A stretch of DNA of 7,141 bases from Chloroflexia bacterium. GTDB taxonomy: Bacteria > Chloroflexota > Chloroflexia > Thermomicrobiales > UBA6265. Within the stretch, counting starts at the first letter, position 1. Every line of letters begins with the position of its first letter. This document shows positions 6,401 through 7,141 of the stretch, in pieces. The DNA lies in assembly GCA_013698285.1 (NCBI GenBank), contig JACCVE010000547.1, forward strand, positions 1 to 7,141, given 5' to 3'. The position numbers and the translations under genes are program-made. Below the pieces are notes generated by a model. That model was not told the DNA's origin, did not search any database, and worked only from the letters and a program-made list of their open reading frames with translations.

Positions 6401-6422
6401 AGAGGAAACGTTTCCTATCCCC
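6397..6422. terminator. Bidirectional terminator-like palindrome between convergent genes
   Basis: The arms 6397-6409 and 6410-6422 are reverse complements at 12 of 13 positions; the innermost 14 bp (6403-6416, AGGAAACGTTTCCT) are a perfect palindrome. The element lies 23 nt after the rodA stop and 6 nt after the stop of the minus-strand 97-codon gene, the expected place for a shared terminator. Neither strand has a classical U-tract, so termination might depend on Rho or on the adjacent G-rich repeat. Confidence 0.6.
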
Positions 6423-6428
6423 TATCCC

Positions 6429-6722
6429 TTATGGTCCGGAGTCGTTGCCGCCGCGGTGGATGATCTCCTCGGCCTGGGTAATGGCGTCAGCGACATCGGC
6501 CCGCTCGACGGCCTCGACGACGGGGAGCAGTTCGGCCTCGACGATCGTTTTCCGATCGCCGCCGCCCGGGTCCGTCTGCTCGAAGAGGAGGACGAAGACG
6601 GGCCCGCCCCGGCTGTCGCGGGCGGAGACGACCTTGAACTGCTCGGCCCGCATCGCCTCGGCGTTGACGAAGGCCACCAGGTGCTCCACCTTGGCAAACG
6701 ACCGGTGTCGCCAGGTCCCCAT
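6429..6722 (-). CDS. Small conserved-looking hypothetical protein
   Basis: A 97-residue acidic cytosolic protein with no membrane segment or signal. Residues 8-30 (with VEHLVAFVNAEAM at 12-24) suggest a helix, VFVLLFEQ (42-49) suggests a strand, and a long helix follows (60-90). The pattern 'helix with LVxFxN, then KVVS, then a strand ending YE/FEQ' faintly recalls small sporulation-type Cse60 proteins, but I would not assign that family. The ATG at 6722 is chosen because GGGGAGG lies 9 nt upstream, inside the end of rsmI. The ATG is 2 nt after the rsmI TGA (TGA-CC-ATG), so translation is probably coupled. The function is unknown. Confidence 0.75.
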   Translation of the reverse strand: MGTWRHRSFAKVEHLVAFVNAEAMRAEQFKVVSARDSRGGPVFVLLFEQTDPGGGDRKTIVEAELLPVVEAVERADVADAITQAEEIIHRGGNDSGP

Positions 6723-6724
6723 GG

Positions 6725-7141
6725 TCACCGTCCTCCCCGGCTGCCGCATCTCTCGTCCATCCCTGATCCCGTCCCTGGTCCCGACGCTCCTGGTGGCCCG
6801 GCCTGGCCGGCGGCCTCGGCCGAGACCTCCCGGGCCAGGGTGTAGAGTTCGCCGCGGGGGATGGCGAAGAGGGCGGCCGCTTCCCGGGCGGCCTGGCTGG
6901 GGCCGTGCCCGCCGGCCAGCAGCGCCCGCAGGGTCGCCCGGACATCGTCCGCCGCGAACCCGCCGTCGAGCGGCGCGCCGACGACCAGGACCACCTCGCC
7001 TCGCGGCGGCGCCCCCTCGTACCGGGCCCGCATCTCGCTCACGGTACCACGCGCGATCTCCTCGTGCAGCTTGGTCAATTCGCGGGCGACGGCGACCGGG
7101 CGGTCGCCGAGGGCGGCCAGAATGTCGTCCAGGGTCCGGAC
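6725..7141 (-). CDS. rsmI: RsmI, 16S rRNA (cytidine1402-2'-O)-methyltransferase, C-terminal part
   Basis: The last 138 codons are present and the gene continues past the right edge. The visible start reads VRTLDDILAALGDRPVAVAR and continues into ELTKLHEEIARGTVSE, the highly conserved C-terminal SAM-methyltransferase segment of RsmI (L.ELG.R...VARELTKLHEE pattern). GEVVLVVGAP (48-57) is the final strand of that domain. Residues 65-106 (DDVRATLRALLAGG through ELYTLAREV) match the small helical C-terminal extension of RsmI, and the last 30 residues are Gly/Pro-rich and probably disordered. A TTG at 7078 can look like a start but lies inside the conserved motif, so it is not the real one. RsmI methylates the ribose of C1402 in 16S rRNA, fine-tuning the P site. 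The 97-codon gene follows 2 nt after the stop. Confidence 0.93.
   Translation of the reverse strand, partial: VRTLDDILAALGDRPVAVARELTKLHEEIARGTVSEMRARYEGAPPRGEVVLVVGAPLDGGFAADDVRATLRALLAGGHGPSQAAREAAALFAIPRGELYTLAREVSAEAAGQAGPPGASGPGTGSGMDERCGSRGGR

Overview
The window is about 70% GC. Its genes fit a high-GC Chloroflexota genome of the Thermomicrobia/Sphaerobacter type, because a DUF3090/TIGR03847 protein, a long flotillin with NfeD, RodA and RsmI occur together. Actinomycetota is the main alternative. This is a family-level inference, since no search could be run. I see no IS element, CRISPR array, tRNA, rRNA or phage gene. Most of the window looks like chromosomal housekeeping DNA.

Layout. 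On the minus strand, reading right to left from about 3.7 kb: an nfeD-like membrane gene (3037-3717), a flotillin gene (1269-2885), a DUF3090 gene (293-844), and the first 24 codons of a further gene (1-73) that leaves the window. The last of these is missed by a simple ORF scan but has a good RBS and a near-consensus promoter. A 549-bp divergent intergenic region (3718-4266) separates this group from a plus-strand pair: an HD-domain phosphohydrolase (4267-5157) and rodA (5252-6373). rodA converges on a minus-strand operon at the right edge, made of the 3' part of rsmI (6725-7141, cut by the window end) and a tightly coupled 97-codon hypothetical gene (6429-6722).

How the genes work together. 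NfeD-like and flotillin proteins are a well-known partner pair that organise membrane microdomains; here nfeD lies upstream of the flotillin gene. RodA is the SEDS glycosyltransferase that polymerises peptidoglycan during side-wall growth. The HD protein just upstream may share its transcript, but its substrate is unknown. RsmI 2'-O-methylates C1402 of 16S rRNA.

The best places for a second look are three. First, the rodA/rsmI-operon convergence holds a four-tract G-quadruplex motif made by a heptamer tandem repeat, directly joined to a 26-bp near-perfect palindrome. Second, this RodA departs from the SEDS consensus around its catalytic Asp. Third, the 549-bp divergent region contains several symmetrical and repeated elements. 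I found no convincing new multi-gene system.
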